From Podocnemis expansa (lineage: Eukaryota > Chordata > Testudines > Podocnemididae), in contig ML682232.1 in assembly GCA_007922195.1 (NCBI GenBank), forward strand, positions 2,145,514-2,209,513: a stretch of DNA of 64,000 nucleotides. The letters are read 5' to 3'. Below, one piece after another: positions 33,138 through 45,525 of this stretch. A program made the position numbers and the translations under genes. The notes beneath the pieces are model-generated. The model did no database searches. It was not told the origin of the DNA and saw only the letters and a program-made list of their open reading frames with translations. The number at the start of each line of letters is the position of its first letter. Positions within the stretch are counted from its first letter, which is position 1.

Positions 33138-34942
33138 ATGCCCAGTCCTTTGGGCTTTAAGCACTGTGTTAATTGCAAAGACCCTATGCCGGCTTCTGAT
33201 GGCCACTAGACATGTATCAGGTGTCTGGGTGAAGGCCATCTAACACGTAAATGTCAGGACTGTAAAAATCTGACAAAAAGGACTCTAAAGGACTGGCAAA
33301 GAAAGTTAAAATTGCTCCTGTTAGAGGGCTCCCTGTGACCCTCATCAGATCCTGGTGCCTCTCCTCTTGCTGAGGGAGCGCATAAGAGAAAGTCAGCCTC
33401 TTCATCCCCGGTGCCACAGAAAAAGGCCAGGGGGAGGCAAATTAACGAGGACACCCTGAGGCTTTCAAGTTCCTCGGATGCCTCTAAGACAGCTCCTCAG
33501 AGCTGCTCTAACAGCCTGACAGGCAAAAGTGGCTCTGTGCCGCAAGCGGAGCGTATGGAGGTGGTGCTCACAAGCCCTTCGGCAGCGGGATCGCTGCCGC
33601 TGATGGCGCTGGTGCTGCTCCCCACGCTGCTCAATGAACATTCTTCGGTGCCTTTTCCTTTCTGCCAGGCACCTGCCATGATGCTGGGGGCAGCACTGTT
33701 AACCCCCCCCCCCCAGGCACCGACCCCGGTGCAGAGGTCATCTGAACAAACCAAACCTCCCTCCACAGTGAGGGTGGGGAAATGCAAAAACAAATCTAAG
33801 AACCTTGAAATGATGGAGGAGCTGCAGATACACTCTCAGCCAGCCTCCCCACTGTTCCAGACAGACTCCTCTGACAGAGAGCTGTCTCAGGTATCTCATA
33901 GATCAGATCACTCTGTGTCTACAGCGTCAACAGCTTTGCAGTCCATTGAGCCATGCAACTTGCAATCCACGCAGGCTTCCACAAACAATGTGCCTTTTAC
34001 ATATCCCTAGCTCTACCCGTGGTTCTGTCAGCCACCATCTCAAATGTTACCACAAAATTTTCCAGCGTGGACAGGCTTTTATCCCTTTCCAGCCATGCCC
34101 ACAACAAACTCCCTACATCCAGTGCCAAGCACTGTGCAACAAAATATACTTACTTCCAAGGATAACAACACAGAGACACAGAAGGACGGAGAGACGTCAT
34201 CTGATATATTTCCTAAGAATGATGACATCAAACATTTTAGAGACTTTTTTAGTCGAGCTGCAGATAATTTCGAAATTCCTCTGCACGACAGCTCTACAAA
34301 CAAACAAATTATATAAAATTCTGCAAACAGGATTAACTAAATTAGCCCTACCTATGGATGAGGGAATCATGGAGCCAGCTAACACCATTTGGGCAACTCC
34401 AGCATCGATTCCCCCATTGAATAAAAAGGCAGATAAAAAGTATTAAATCGCTCCGAAAGGGAACGAATTCCTATTTTCGCATCCACAGCCAAACTCGTTG
34501 GTAGTTGAGGTCGCTAATCAAAGAAACAAAGTTTCATACAATAGGAACAACCCCGGAGCTAAGGATGACAAGAAGCTCGATATTTTGGGAAAAAAGGTAT
34601 ACGTCGGCTGCTCTGCAACTTCGCATTTCCAATTACATGGCGCTACTATCTAATTATGACCATGACATTTATAGTAAGATAGCACAAGTCGTGCAACATC
34701 TCCATCACGAGCAACAGGACCAAATCAATGACCTCATAGATGAGGGACGATTAATTGTCAGAACAGCGTTACAGGCAGCCTTAGATCTGGCTGATGTTGC
34801 AGCGAGATCCATGGCCACAGCCATAGTCATGAGACGTGCTTCATGGCTCCATGCTGCAGATCTGCCAAAAGCAATGCAAGCAACCATTGAGGACCTCCCT
34901 TTGACAAAAACAAGTTATTTGGGGAACGGACCAATGAGGTAA
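33138..34942 (+). pseudogene. DIRS gag-like ORF1, broken
   Basis: This is the gag-like first ORF of the DIRS element. It starts at the ATG at 33138 and opens with a Cys/His knuckle (CVNC, then CIRCLGEGH and CQDC). In the first frame there are stops at 33207 (TAG), 33336 (TGA) and 34008 (TAG), with the frame otherwise readable to about 34316. The reading then shifts, picks up in another frame until 34446, and shifts again for the best-conserved part, 34505-34942. That part reads LQLRISNYMALLSNYD, then ALDLADVAARSMATA and MRRASWLHAADLP, a pattern typical of vertebrate DIRS gag. The middle is serine/proline-rich and low in complexity, as usual for the family. At about 600 codons it is near full length. 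It probably packaged element RNA. Confidence 0.75.
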
Positions 34943-35164
34943 TGCATAATCGGAAAGATTCAAGGGCAACAGTAAGGACCCTCGGCATACACACGCCATT
35001 CTACAATAAGAAGCCTTACGCCCACGGGAACAGTAACAGATACCCACAAAACTAGTATGCCAGAAGGAACGAGATACCTCGGCAAAGATCACATCAACAA
35101 GGCCTCAGGAGGCAGAACACCCAGCTTACCCAGAATTTACAGGGTCCTAACCTGAAACAAAACT

Positions 35165-37085
35165 TTTGAGGGTCAGATTGAGGGACTGCCAGTCCATATC
35201 TCTGCAGCAAATGAGGAACTTCCATCAACTCATCTGGTCTTCACCCACAAATTACCCCCCTTTTTCCATCAATGGGCAGCGATAACATCCAACAAGTGGG
35301 TCCTACAGGTCATCCAGAAGGGTTATACCATGCCTTTCATGGAACTCCCTTCTTCCAAACACCCTTCCCCATCCCTTTCAGGGACCCCCATCATGTACAA
35401 ATCCTGTTGGAGGAGGTACAAAACCTATTACGCATACGAGCTATAGAACCGGTACCACAGGTACTACTTCATCACCAAGAAAAAGACTGGAGGATGGAGA
35501 CCAATACTAGATTTACGTCATCTAAACAAGCATGTTCAAACCAAGCGTTTCAAGATGATAACCATCAACACTATAATCTCCTCGTTGCGCACCGGAGAAT
35601 GGATGGCTTCCCTCAACCTCACGGACACTTATTTTCACATCCCTATCCATCTGGGACATCGAAAATTTCTAAGATTTTCAGTACAGAACAAGCACTACCA
35701 ATACACCGTCCTTCCATTTGGACTTTGTATGGCCCTGTGGGCTTTTTCCAAATTTATGGCTCCTGTTATGGCCTTTCTTCGCAGAAAGGGAATATCAATA
35801 TTCCCATATCTAGACGATTTCCTCATAACTGCCCCTACAAAACTGGAGGCGATACATGCAACAAACACAACTGTCAGGCTGTTTCTCGATCTAGGCCTCA
35901 ACATAAACTACAAAAAATCATCCCTAGAACCACGACAGGAGATACATTTTATAGGGGCCAGAATTCATTTACCATCAGCAAGGGCATACCTGCCAATCGA
36001 CAGGTTTTGCACCATAAGACGTCTGATCCTCTCCAGTCATGTAACAACTCTTATGTCCATACATTCATGCATGCAGATACTGGGCCACATGGCTGCCACT
36101 ACACATCTGGTCAAACATGCCAGACTCCACATGAGGGCCTTCCAGTTGTGGTTCCTCAGATCCACCAGACACAGTCTAACAGTCTCAAACTGGACATTGT
36201 CCATACCTACATTAATAAAGGACTCCCTCCTGTGGTGGACACAGGCGGCCAACCTCTTAAAAGGGGTACCATTCATTGCAAAAGACCCTGACGTAACAAT
36301 TACAACAGATGCATCCCTCATGGGGTGGGATGCTCACCTGATGAACTACATGGCTCGGGGCAACTGGTCTTTTCAGGAGATGTCCCTGCACATAAACATC
36401 TTAGAATTCAGGGCGGTACGCAATGCATGTCGTCATTTTCTTTCCCTCATATCGGGGAAACATGTCAGGGTCCAAATGGACAACATGACCGCCATGTATT
36501 ATATAAATCGACAGGGTGGAACCAAGTCACACCCACTCTGCATGGAGGCCATGATGCTATGGCAATGGTGCATATCCCACGACATTCACCTCTCTGCCAT
36601 ATACCTCCCGGGCAGGGACAATACAATCGCAGATGCCCTCAGCAGAATCACATCCCAAAACCACGAATGGGAAATGCACTAGCGACAGTATTCAAATACT
36701 GGGGGCAACCCACAATGGACTTATTATCACACAAACAAGACATGCAAGAATTACTGCTCCCGAGCCGGTATAGGGACGAATTCTTGTGGAGATGCTTTCT
36801 CCCTCGAATGGGACAAGGGTCTCCTTTATGCCGTCCCTCCAATCCCATTAATTACGCGAACCATACTCAAAATACAGCAAGACAGAGCAACCATCATCAT
36901 GATAGCTCCCGCTTGGCCACGTCAACCATGGTACTTTCTGCTTACCAGAATGTCCAGAACTCCACCAGTCACGTTGACGCTAATACCAGCACTCCTTTCA
37001 CAGAGCAAGGGTTGCATCCTCAACTCCTACCTAGACAGACTCCACCTTACAGAATGGAACCTAGATGGTTCACTGAGCTAGAGCT
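35165..37085 (+). pseudogene. DIRS reverse transcriptase/RNase H, broken
   Basis: This is the polymerase ORF. The N-terminal part (KWVLQVIQKGY, about 35297) and the segment around 35400-35450 (EEVQNLL, RAIEPVPQ) lie in different frames. From about 35475 one frame is open to 36682: GGWRPILDLRHLNKH, then WMASLNLTDTYFHIPI (motif A with the catalytic Asp), LPFGLCMALWAFSKF (motif B) and PYLDDFLI (YxDD, about 35805). RNase H follows with TDASLMGWDAH (about 36305), ILEFRAVRNAC, VQMDNMTAMYYINR and LPGRDNTIADALSR, giving the acidic quartet. After the TAG at 36680 the reading shifts and returns to the former frame for IAPAWPRQPWY near 36905, ending about 37081. The post-RNase H part lies where DIRS elements may carry a Dam-like methyltransferase domain; I could not confirm its motif. 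Confidence 0.85.
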
Positions 37086-38160
37086 AAAATGTTCCCAGGA
37101 GGTGCAGTCAATACTACTCAACAGCAGGAAGGAGGCAACAAGAAGAGCTTACCTTTATAAATGGAAGTGCTTTGTGGTATGGTGTCTCCAGCGTACTCTT
37201 GTTCCACATTCTGCTGACATTCCTTCCATCCTACAGTACCTCTTCGAGCTGAAAAAGTCAAACATCTCAGTCAATACCATCAGAGTCCATTTGGCCGCAA
37301 TCTCCACATTCCACGAACCCATAGAAGACTCCTCTGTTTTCTCCCATCATTCTGTAAAGAGATTCATGATAGGCCTTAACAACCTATATCCTCAAATCAC
37401 AATACCCACATCTCCATGGGATCTCAACGTGGTATTACATGCAATAATGAGACCACCATTCGAACCTTTGGCATCTTGCTCATTGCTACACCTTTCAGTG
37501 AAGGTCTCTTTTCTCGTCACTATTACATCCATCAGAAGAGTGGGTGAACTGGCAGCCCTCATGGCAGGACCCCCATATATGATATTTTATAGGGACAAGG
37601 TTTCACTTAGACCTCATCCCAAATTTCTCCCAAAAATTAATTCTGAGTTTCACAGTAGCCAACCGATACATCTCCCTGTTTTCTACCTAAAGCCGCATGC
37701 TTCACCACAGCAAGCGGCCCTTCACACATTGGATGTCAGATGAGCCCTATCCTTCTACCTCAAAAGAACTAGGAGCTTCAGGAAAACAAATAGACTTTTT
37801 GTTTCCACAACTGAACGTTCCCAAGGACAACCAATATCCAAACAAAGACTCTCACGATGGATCTCTTCATGCATCAGGCTGGCATACACTTCATCTACTA
37901 GGGAGCCACCTGATCCTATACATTCCCATACTAGCAGGGCTATGGGGTCCTCAATAGCATTTCTCATGAAAGTTTCTCTATCAGATATCTGTAGGGCAGC
38001 CACATAGTCCTCCACAGACACTTTTGCAAAACATTATGCACTCGAGCAGTTGTCCAGCATTGACACAGCAGTAGGACAAGCAATCCTTAACACTGCATCG
38101 ACTTCATGTCTCGCAGTTCCCACCTCCATTGCCACAAAACTGCTAAATACTCACCTTCAG
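37075..38160 (+). pseudogene. DIRS tyrosine recombinase, broken
   Basis: This is the integrase-equivalent of the element, joining circular DNA to the target by strand exchange. The frame runs from about 37075 to a TGA at 37741, and the same frame continues to about 38160 with one more stop (TAG at 38005). The N-terminal core-binding part has NSRKEATRRAYLYKWKCF and NTIRVHLAAISTFH. The catalytic domain shows the first Arg in TSIRRVGELAAL (about 37530), the HxxR box in HSHTSRAMGSS (about 37930) and the probable nucleophile Tyr in TFAKHYALE (about 38030). The key residues are therefore still encoded; only two stop codons interrupt the main frame. It overlaps the end of the RT/RNase H region in another frame, as is usual in DIRS. 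Confidence 0.8.
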
Positions 38161-38257
38161 TGGAGCAGTCGAGGACACTGCTTGCTGAGGAAATGGAGCT
38201 TACTCACCTTCGTGCAGTAGCTGAAGTTCCTCGATGCGTGTCCTCGACATGCTCCAC
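38153..38257 (-). repeat. DIRS internal complementary region
   Basis: Bases 38153-38192 are complementary to the outer left end (32781-32820), and 38193-38257 are complementary to the outer right end (38480-38549). The two halves abut, so the region is complementary to a junction in which right and left ends are joined. In DIRS models this region bridges the ends while a circular DNA is made. It also fixes the element's outer limits to within a few bases. Confidence 0.8.
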
Positions 38258-38321
38258 TACCTACCCTCCTCCCCTCTACTTCGCAGTCTGATTATTTCCA
38301 TCCCATGGTCTCTGCGGTAGA

Positions 38322-38549
38322 AGAGAACTGAGAAGGGAGGGAGGGCAGGGGAGTGAGGGAGCACATGTCACTCTGGTGCGAAAATGCCCGGGGTTCTGAG
38401 TGCTTCCTCCACCGCCCAGAGGTAACTGCTAAAGAATCTAGCCCGATCCGACGTGCTGACGGTGCAGACACCTTCAGTGGAGCATGTCGAGGAAACATAT
38501 CTCGAGGAACTTTGGCTACTGTACGAAGGTGAGTAACCTCCATTTCTCC
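38322..38549 (-). repeat. DIRS right inverted terminal repeat and extension
   Basis: Bases 38322-38493 are the inverted counterpart of the left terminal repeat. The outer 70 bases (38480-38549, containing CGAGGAACTTTGG and GAAGGTGAGTAACC) have no counterpart at the left end and pair only with the internal complementary region. Unequal terminal repeats of this kind are a DIRS hallmark. Confidence 0.8.
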
Positions 38550-39404
38550 AACAAAATCTGGGGAAACCAAATTGACATTCTTGGTGTTTCCAAGGTTTTT
38601 TAAAAAAAAGCGCAAAAGAATTAAAAGAAAAAAAAAACTACACACAAACATCCCAATCAACAGCAAATGCACAAGCCTCCTTTAAAAAAAAAATCCTTTG
38701 GTCATCTTGACAGCATAAGCAGCAGAAAAAATATTACTGAACTTTCAACCTTCACTTCCAGCTTTTGAGTATTTTGATTTAGCATGTACTCGCTTGTTGT
38801 GCCAGTAGTAGTTAGATGGAAGACTGGTTCTCTGGTGAATCCATGTGAGACTGAATGTGTGAGCTCAGGGAGCCTACCTGGGTGCAGCTCAACATTTGGC
38901 ATCTTACGTTAAGAAGATAGAAGCTTTTTCTTTTTAATGCTGCTGGAGGCTTTAATCCCTTCTTTGCCTGCTGATGTTTCATGTGAAAGGACTAGCTTAA
39001 TGTCCTGTTTGTGACATTAAGAACCGTATCATTTTTGAGTACACACCTCACTGTCAAGTAAAACTTGTTACCCTCCATTTTGTTTTCAAGTTAGTTGGAT
39101 GGGATCTAGTTTCTGTAAACTTCTGGGGCTTTAGCCTAGCCTGCAAAATCCACACAGCTGGTTTCAGCACATTAATGCAAACTCCGCACTGTCAACCTAG
39201 CCCTAGAGGCTTGCTGCCATGGGCAATGTAACTGTGTCCTTGCATCTCTCTAATGTGTTCTGAGCCCCAAGTGCAAAACACTAGTATTGATGCAATATGC
39301 AGGCTATAAGGCTGAACTAAATCAGAAAATTCCAGAAGTATTATTCCCTTGACTTTGGAGCCTTGTACTTGGGTTCTTGCTGGAATCTGCACCTGTTAAT
39401 GTTC
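38550..39404. other. No recognised feature
   Basis: Sequence right of the DIRS element with no supported gene or repeat. Confidence 0.4.
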
Positions 39405-39625
39405 AGTTTCTCCAAGAACTCTGTGTTCCACTGAGAGAGTCAACAAGCATGTGGATATTGTATTTGGACTGCCAGAAAGTATTTGAAAAGGCCCCTTAGG
39501 AAGGGCTCTTCAGCAAATGAAGCAGTCAGGGAATAAGAGGGAAGATCCTCTCATGGTTCTGTAGCCAGTTAAAAGACAGGAAACAAAAGATAGGAATAAA
39601 TGGTCAAATCTACTTTATTCTGCAA
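39405..39625 (+). pseudogene. CR1 LINE reverse transcriptase fragment
   Basis: One frame reads LDCQKVFEKAP, a stop, then EGLFSK, a stop, then QGIRGKILSWFCSQLKDRKQ and IGINGQ. This follows the CR1 RT region around the LDFQKAFDKVPH motif, with the catalytic-region Asp kept and Phe/Ala replaced nearby. At least two stops interrupt about 70 codons. There is no adjoining CR1 3' tail, so it is an internal fragment. Confidence 0.65.
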
Positions 39626-41767
39626 GTGTGCAGGTGGAGTGAAGTTCAGAGGTTTGTGGTGCCATTTGATGTCTTCCACTTTATGCACCCTAGGAAAACA
39701 GTTCATGTAGCTTGATGGTCGTGTTTCTATAGGAACATGATTCTGGGTTCCTTCTTAGGTATTGGGGGGCTTTGTTTCTGTACATGGCTGGTATGCAAAA
39801 GCTTTTAACTACCTGGTGCAGGATGAGGTGAGGATGCGCTCCGGGGAAGGGTTTGGTTGGTTGGTTTGGGGTTTTTTTTGGTGTCTGTCTGGGGGAGGGG
39901 AGAAAATGACTGACATTTTGGTGGATTTAGGCCTATTTTACACTGATGCATAATTGTCCATGAACACCAAAACCTGTTATGGGCAAGGTTGTGTGTTCCT
40001 GTGGGGTTAAAAAAATTCTGATATTTTAATACTGGAAAAATAGAAACACTTAGCTGTATTTTTGAGAATTACAAAATTTATTGAAGAATGACCCTGGTTT
40101 GCTGATTGCCAAATCACATGATGCTTTCTGGTGTGGACATGTCTATTGGATTACTTGAGATGGCAGTATACTCTGTATTATTTCTTGATGATTCAAGCTT
40201 GCTGGCAGTGTCACAGGATAGGCACCCTACATCATACTAGGGAGGGAACAGAACACATCTACATGGGATTTTTCACCTCTTGAAATCTGTGTGTCCATTA
40301 TGTGTCTTATTAAAAATTAATAATAGCTACAGTATTTTGCTGGATATAGTTTGTTAGGCCCTGATGCTAAGTGATAAGGATGTCCTATGTGTCAAATTAT
40401 ATCAGATCATGTCTAATGGGTTGGGATAGCAAGTAGAAATGCCCTGGGGGAAGTATGAGTAGATGAATAAAAAATGTAAAATACCTTCTGAGGCAGAGAG
40501 TATGTATAGTGCTAAATATAGTCACTCTGGGACTGCTTCAGTGCCTATTGAAGGCAGTGGAAAGAGTTTCTAATTTTAGTAGGCATTGGACCAAATATTT
40601 ATTAGCCACCTCCAAACCATCCTGAAGAAGACTATGTAGGGGAAAGTAGGAGTTAACTATTTGGGTGCAGCTTTCCCATGAAGGGCCTCAATCACAGAGA
40701 TGAAAATTCAACACAAAGCTGGTGATTAGAATGAGTGACAGAAGCAGAAGTTTTCTTTCTTCCCTTTTCACTGCTGGACAGGAGACCACATCAAGACAGA
40801 ACATCCTTGGAGGAGTCCTCCCTGGGGAACTTGAAAAAAAACTTTACTAAAGGGAGGTGGAAATTCAGTCTGTGACTCCATCCAGCTTTTCTGCCTGTGG
40901 AGTCAATGTGATGTTGAAGCTGTAGGGGAAAATGTCTACTGAAATGGGTTCTTATGCAGATTGTAGAAATGTGGCAGTTTCTCATCTGTCATAGCTCTAT
41001 TGAAGTTAATGGGGCTATGAAACTTGACACCAACTGAGGAGTTCTCTTTCTTGAGTTAGGATTGAGATCTGCCGTTTGCATTGATGGTTCCCTAGCAGCC
41101 TATGTAAAGAGATGCTTGTAGAAGACTGTCATTTAGAGGTACTTCCTAGCATGGGACAGTGTTGTATGAATTGTGAAATGTGCACTATATCAGATTCAAC
41201 ATGGCTGCTCCCAGCTGCACGCCTGCTGGGAATCACTTGTGTCTCCATTATTAAAGTTCTGTTCCATGCTCATTCTAGGCTGTGGTCTTTAATGAACCCT
41301 CAAGATTGTTACAGCTGAGTTTACATATCTGGAAATGGATAGAATAAGGTGGAAGGTGTGTTTATGAAAAAAGTCTCAGGAACTCTCAAGCATCTGGGAG
41401 ACCTAGAAGGAAACGGCGTAGTTTCATGTAGTGAACACAGGCCATTTATCTAAAGATTACAGTGTGGTAAACTGTTCATCTCATGAATATTATTCTGCAC
41501 CACTGTGTGTAAAGTTTGGGGTTCATAATCTTTCTCACTAGATAACTGGATTTAGAAAAAGCAAAAATATTTACTTTTCTGTTTGATTTTTTTCCAGAAA
41601 GCATCCTTTCAGGGTCATAATGAGCCAAAATTAAAAGAAAATCTGCTGCCTTTAGCAGAAAATGGGAAAAATTTTGAAATGATTTGATATTTTGGCTCAT
41701 AAAAATGACTAGTGCATGATGAAATATTTGCTTCCTCCCATATGAAAGAAGAAAATAGTCAAATGAA
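39626..41767. other. No recognised feature
   Basis: AT-rich sequence without supported gene or repeat. Short frames of 60-70 codons have no domain. Confidence 0.4.
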
Positions 41768-41800
41768 CAGTGGTTCTCAACTGACTGTTTCTTTAAATGA
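41768..41800. mobile_element. Isolated hAT-like terminus
   Basis: CAGTGGTTCTCAACTGAC matches the Charlie-type hAT end, but no second terminus or duplication was found. Confidence 0.35.
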
Positions 41801-42274
41801 CTGATTTTTCTTCAGAAGGATTAAAAACCAAATCCAGTATCTTAATATGAATAGTTTACATAATCAAGGAGGGAGTGGTAAGTGTTGAAAATAAAATTGC
41901 ACAACTTTATATCCTCTTTGTGTCAGGAATCTGAGAGACATGCAAAGCAACACTGAAACAGAGAAGATGAAGGCTTTTTTGAATAAAAGTAAAAACCCGA
42001 AGGGATGTTCTTTCTTCTTGCTCAGAAGATCAACATTCTGTCCTCAGTGGCTTCTGTGGGATTTCTCTGTAATAGCTACTCTGTCAGATACAGTGAGAGA
42101 AACAAAAGGAGCATTAGCTTCAGTACTACAAAAGTCCTTTCTGGTATTATGTAAACCTACATTAGTCATAAGAAAATATAATATAGATTGGAATAATAGA
42201 GCTTTCTGCTACGATTGAGATCTGAGACTATGCAGCTGTCCATCCAACAATCTCTATCTAGCTCATATTTATTC

Positions 42275-42433
42275 CGGTGGTTCTCAACCTTTTGAAGGCT
42301 GCAACACACTTGGTGGTATATTGTAACCCAACAGGACACACCAACCCATCCCCACCAGGCCAAATCCAGCCATCTCCCTGGCTGTCTACTACACACTTTC
42401 CAATGTGTCCTGACATAGTGGTTGTGACCCACT
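42275..42433. mobile_element. hAT-type MITE related to the one at 3906
   Basis: It begins CGGTGGTTCTCAACCTTTT. Read on the minus strand, its interior (GTCAGGACACATTGG, GGATTTGGCCTGGTGGG, TTGGTGTGTCCTG) follows the same order as the 122-bp element at 3906-4027. The right end near AGTGGTTGTGACCCACT is approximate. No target duplication was recognised. Frames on both strands here are chance. Confidence 0.6.
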
Positions 42434-45364
42434 ACCAGGTGGCTCCAATAGCAAAGGAATTTGACCTCTGACTCTTGCAAGCAAATGTGTAATGCCTTGT
42501 GGCCGCACAGGTCTGGTCCTTTCCCTGGCTTGTGGGAATAATGTAGGGGCCGTGTTTGTACCAATACTCTAATTGGATGGGAGGAAGAGTACTTTTCTTG
42601 GCTGAGTCAAGGGTATGTCAACTGAAACAGGAACAGTTGGGTAGCCAAATCACTTTTCTGATCTGACTACTATGATACAAAGATGCCATTCATCCTAAAC
42701 GTAACTAACAAATATCTTCTTTGATGAGGAAGTGAAAAGGAGTTAAGGGAGATAGTCTGCAATTAACAGATCTCTACTCTAGTAGATCCAATCAGAGAGC
42801 ACTCAACATGTCTCTGAGTAAGTTTGTTTGAGACAAGGTATAAAAATTTTAGGATCCTGAATGGAGAAGCAGAGCTATTCTACTGACTCATGCTGGTAGC
42901 CAGATGAGATGAGTCTCATTGTTTCTGTCCAGAAGTATAAAAACATGGAGAAGGGGGCTCAGGGAGGGATACAGAGAATTTTGGTGGGGAAGATCCCTAG
43001 AAACAGTCAGCTTTGGACATGGCTTGTTTGCTATATTTAAGTTAAGAAAGAAGGAAGTCTCAGGAAGTGTGTAAGATTTGCACACTCAACCAACATACGT
43101 GTATGCTGTGCTAAGAATGTGATAGGGAGCTGTGTCTGTACACATCAAAATTGTGGGAATTGGAGAGATTTCCCCTCCCCCTTCAATTTCTGGGTAAATT
43201 CAATGAGCCAGGTATCTTGTGTGCACAAGCTCCTCTCTGTCCCCTTACCCACAAATTACCTCCATAATTCCTTTCTGTGGCGTTTCTCGGCTATGTGCAT
43301 TGTTCTGGTAAATATATAATGAGATAAATACAAATGGGACCTATTTTCTGCAGAACAGCAGTGATTTACTAGAACAATGTCCACGAGCCCTAGATCTAGT
43401 CTTAGTTTCAGAGTGGCTGACTTTGTAAAATAGTTAACCATTTCACTGTACTTATTTACAGTTCACTGATTTGAGTTCATACCTCTCTTAGAACTATCAT
43501 TTTATTCTGGCTGCAGTCTCATGTTACCACCACTGCACTAACTTGAATTGATGAAGTAACAAAGATTTACTTCAAATCTTGGTTTTATAATGGAGGAGAA
43601 ATCTCATATCAAAGCTACTTTCATATCAGAACTCCATATCGAAGCTACTTTGACAAGTCCTGTTACTCCTGAATATATATTTAACCTTGCGGTAGCATGA
43701 AACAGTGTGTAATGGACCCTTGTGTGTGCCTAGTTGATTTTTGCCTGAATGGCTGTTGAGGTTTTTGCTTGGCAATTTAATAAATGTTCCAAAAAATGGG
43801 AAGAATCTTGCTAGGTTTGAACATTTAGCACTAAGGTTCCATACACTATATATGGCTGAGATCTAGACTCCTTAATGTCCTTTTCTTTGAAGGGAAAAGC
43901 AATATTTAAAAAACAAACCCAGTCCAGCCATGCAATAGCATTTGGCTGATTGATTGTTTAGTTATGTCCCTAAATATTGTCAGTTATGCCAGGAGATTGG
44001 CAAATTGTTGTCTAGTTGCCCTGTTTGAGGTACTTGGATATAGCCTTGGATGGCAACTTGACACTGAAAGCTCATCTGGAAAAGACACATGGAAAGGTAA
44101 AAGCGGGATTAGTTTGTCTGAAAACTCATATGTAAAAACATGGGATGCTGATGTGCACAGACTTCAAAGAGCAACTCACGCACTGGTATACTTGACTGTG
44201 GTGCACCTGGTTGGGTAGGGAGCCAACATGCTGAATCTCTGGATGTGCAGCTCAGTGAATCATAATGGGGATGTTAAAATTGAGATCTGTACAATGCTGG
44301 TCCACTTTGGCACATATACCTTCTCTCAAAATCCAGGGAGTGTGAACAGCTAAACTATCACAGTCTTGAATTTACCAATTCATGAGGTCTTTCAGAATCT
44401 TCCAAAAACTAGCCTGAAATCTCATAAGTCATTTTAGGATCAAGCAAAAGCTCTTAAATTGTCCTCATTCCTCATTCCTGGGAAGAATTCTGGGATACTA
44501 CTAATGGTCCGAACCAAACCCCTGATTACCAGCACCACAAAGGAACTCCCAGGCTTCAACCTTCATCAGAAATGTTGGTCCACACTGAACCATTTCAGAA
44601 CATGGTGTTGCAATATGGTGTTCATCTCTTACATCTCTAGAAGATGAGAGACAACACACAATGTGATTGTGGATGCTGGTTGCACACTGGAATGTATTTT
44701 AAATCAGTGCTCACTTCAAGCGTTTGCATCTCAGACTTTTACACCAAGCTACGTCTGAAGCTACTAATTGACTCACTAGTTTAGGCTTAGTATTTGAATC
44801 CCTCTCTTGCTATATGAAAGAAAAAGAAGTGATGTCTCTAGTTCTTTTGTGCACCTGTAGATGCATAACTGAAATCATTAGTTTAGTCTATATTGTTTTG
44901 TAGACACAGTGAGTGAGAGCTTTTTAGTGAAACTGTATACCATCACAATAGTGCATTCAGATATTATCTTTACCACTATTTTGAACTTCTGTAGTTCTGA
45001 GAACTCTGTAAGTGAGTGATTTGGGAAACACTGGCAACTTCTGTGTAGCTTTTCCTTCCAGTGAGACCTGCAATATCAGTCATCAAGCTGGTAGCCTAAT
45101 TAAGTGTTGCAAAACTTTTCATTTCTACCTTCCCAAGATCTTCTATCTAAGTAGTGTGCAAAGTCTAAAGGATTTCCTTATTGCAAGTTAATAACTTCTG
45201 ATGTGACAAGCAGAGCTGAAAATCAAATATCATTCATGAAGTAGGCGGGGCTTTTTATCATCTAGTAGCTTTGTATTACTGAGACATTTTGGTGACAGTA
45301 AGTGTTAGCATGTTATCCAGTCTAATGCAAAGAGCCATGGTGTGGTGAGGATTTGGAGAAAAAT
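42434..45364. other. No recognised feature
   Basis: About 2.9 kb of AT-rich sequence. No transposon terminus, RNA gene or coding domain could be supported. Confidence 0.4.
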
Positions 45365-45525
45365 CAATGTGCTTAGGACTGGATTTTAGGCCAGTCATAC
45401 AAATGGGTAGCTCATCTGTGAAAATGAGGCTATTTATGCTTATCTTTAAAAAGTGCCCTGAGCTCTTTGGATGATAAGTGCAATAGTAGTACAAAGTACT
45501 ATTACTACTCCCATGAGTAATGACT
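45365..45525 (+). mobile_element. MIR/CORE-SINE-like remnant
   Basis: GTGAAAATGAGGCTATTTATG followed by AAAAGTGCCCTGAGCTCTTT and GGATGATAAGTGCAATAG matches the 3' half of MIR-type SINEs. Diverged; the 5' limit is uncertain. Confidence 0.5.

Larger units (their letters stand above)
32781..38549 (+). mobile_element. DIRS-type retrotransposon, near full length
   Basis: This is a DIRS-order retrotransposon of about 5.77 kb. It has inverted terminal repeats, three coding regions in the canonical order (gag-like, RT/RNase H, tyrosine recombinase) and an internal complementary region just upstream of the right repeat. DIRS elements integrate with a tyrosine recombinase rather than a DDE integrase, so target duplications are not expected, and none is seen (left flank CAATCTAGAGG, right flank AACAAAATCTGG). 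All coding regions carry stops or frameshifts and the two terminal repeats differ at roughly one base in ten over 170 bases, so the copy is old and not autonomous. Few stretches are missing, which is unusual among the fragmentary elements around it. The start and end were chosen from the circle-junction sequence in the internal complementary region. Confidence 0.9.

Noticed and set aside
32781..38549. Reading the DIRS element as an endogenous retrovirus
   Set aside because: It has inverted rather than direct terminal repeats, no protease, DDE integrase or envelope, and a tyrosine recombinase instead.
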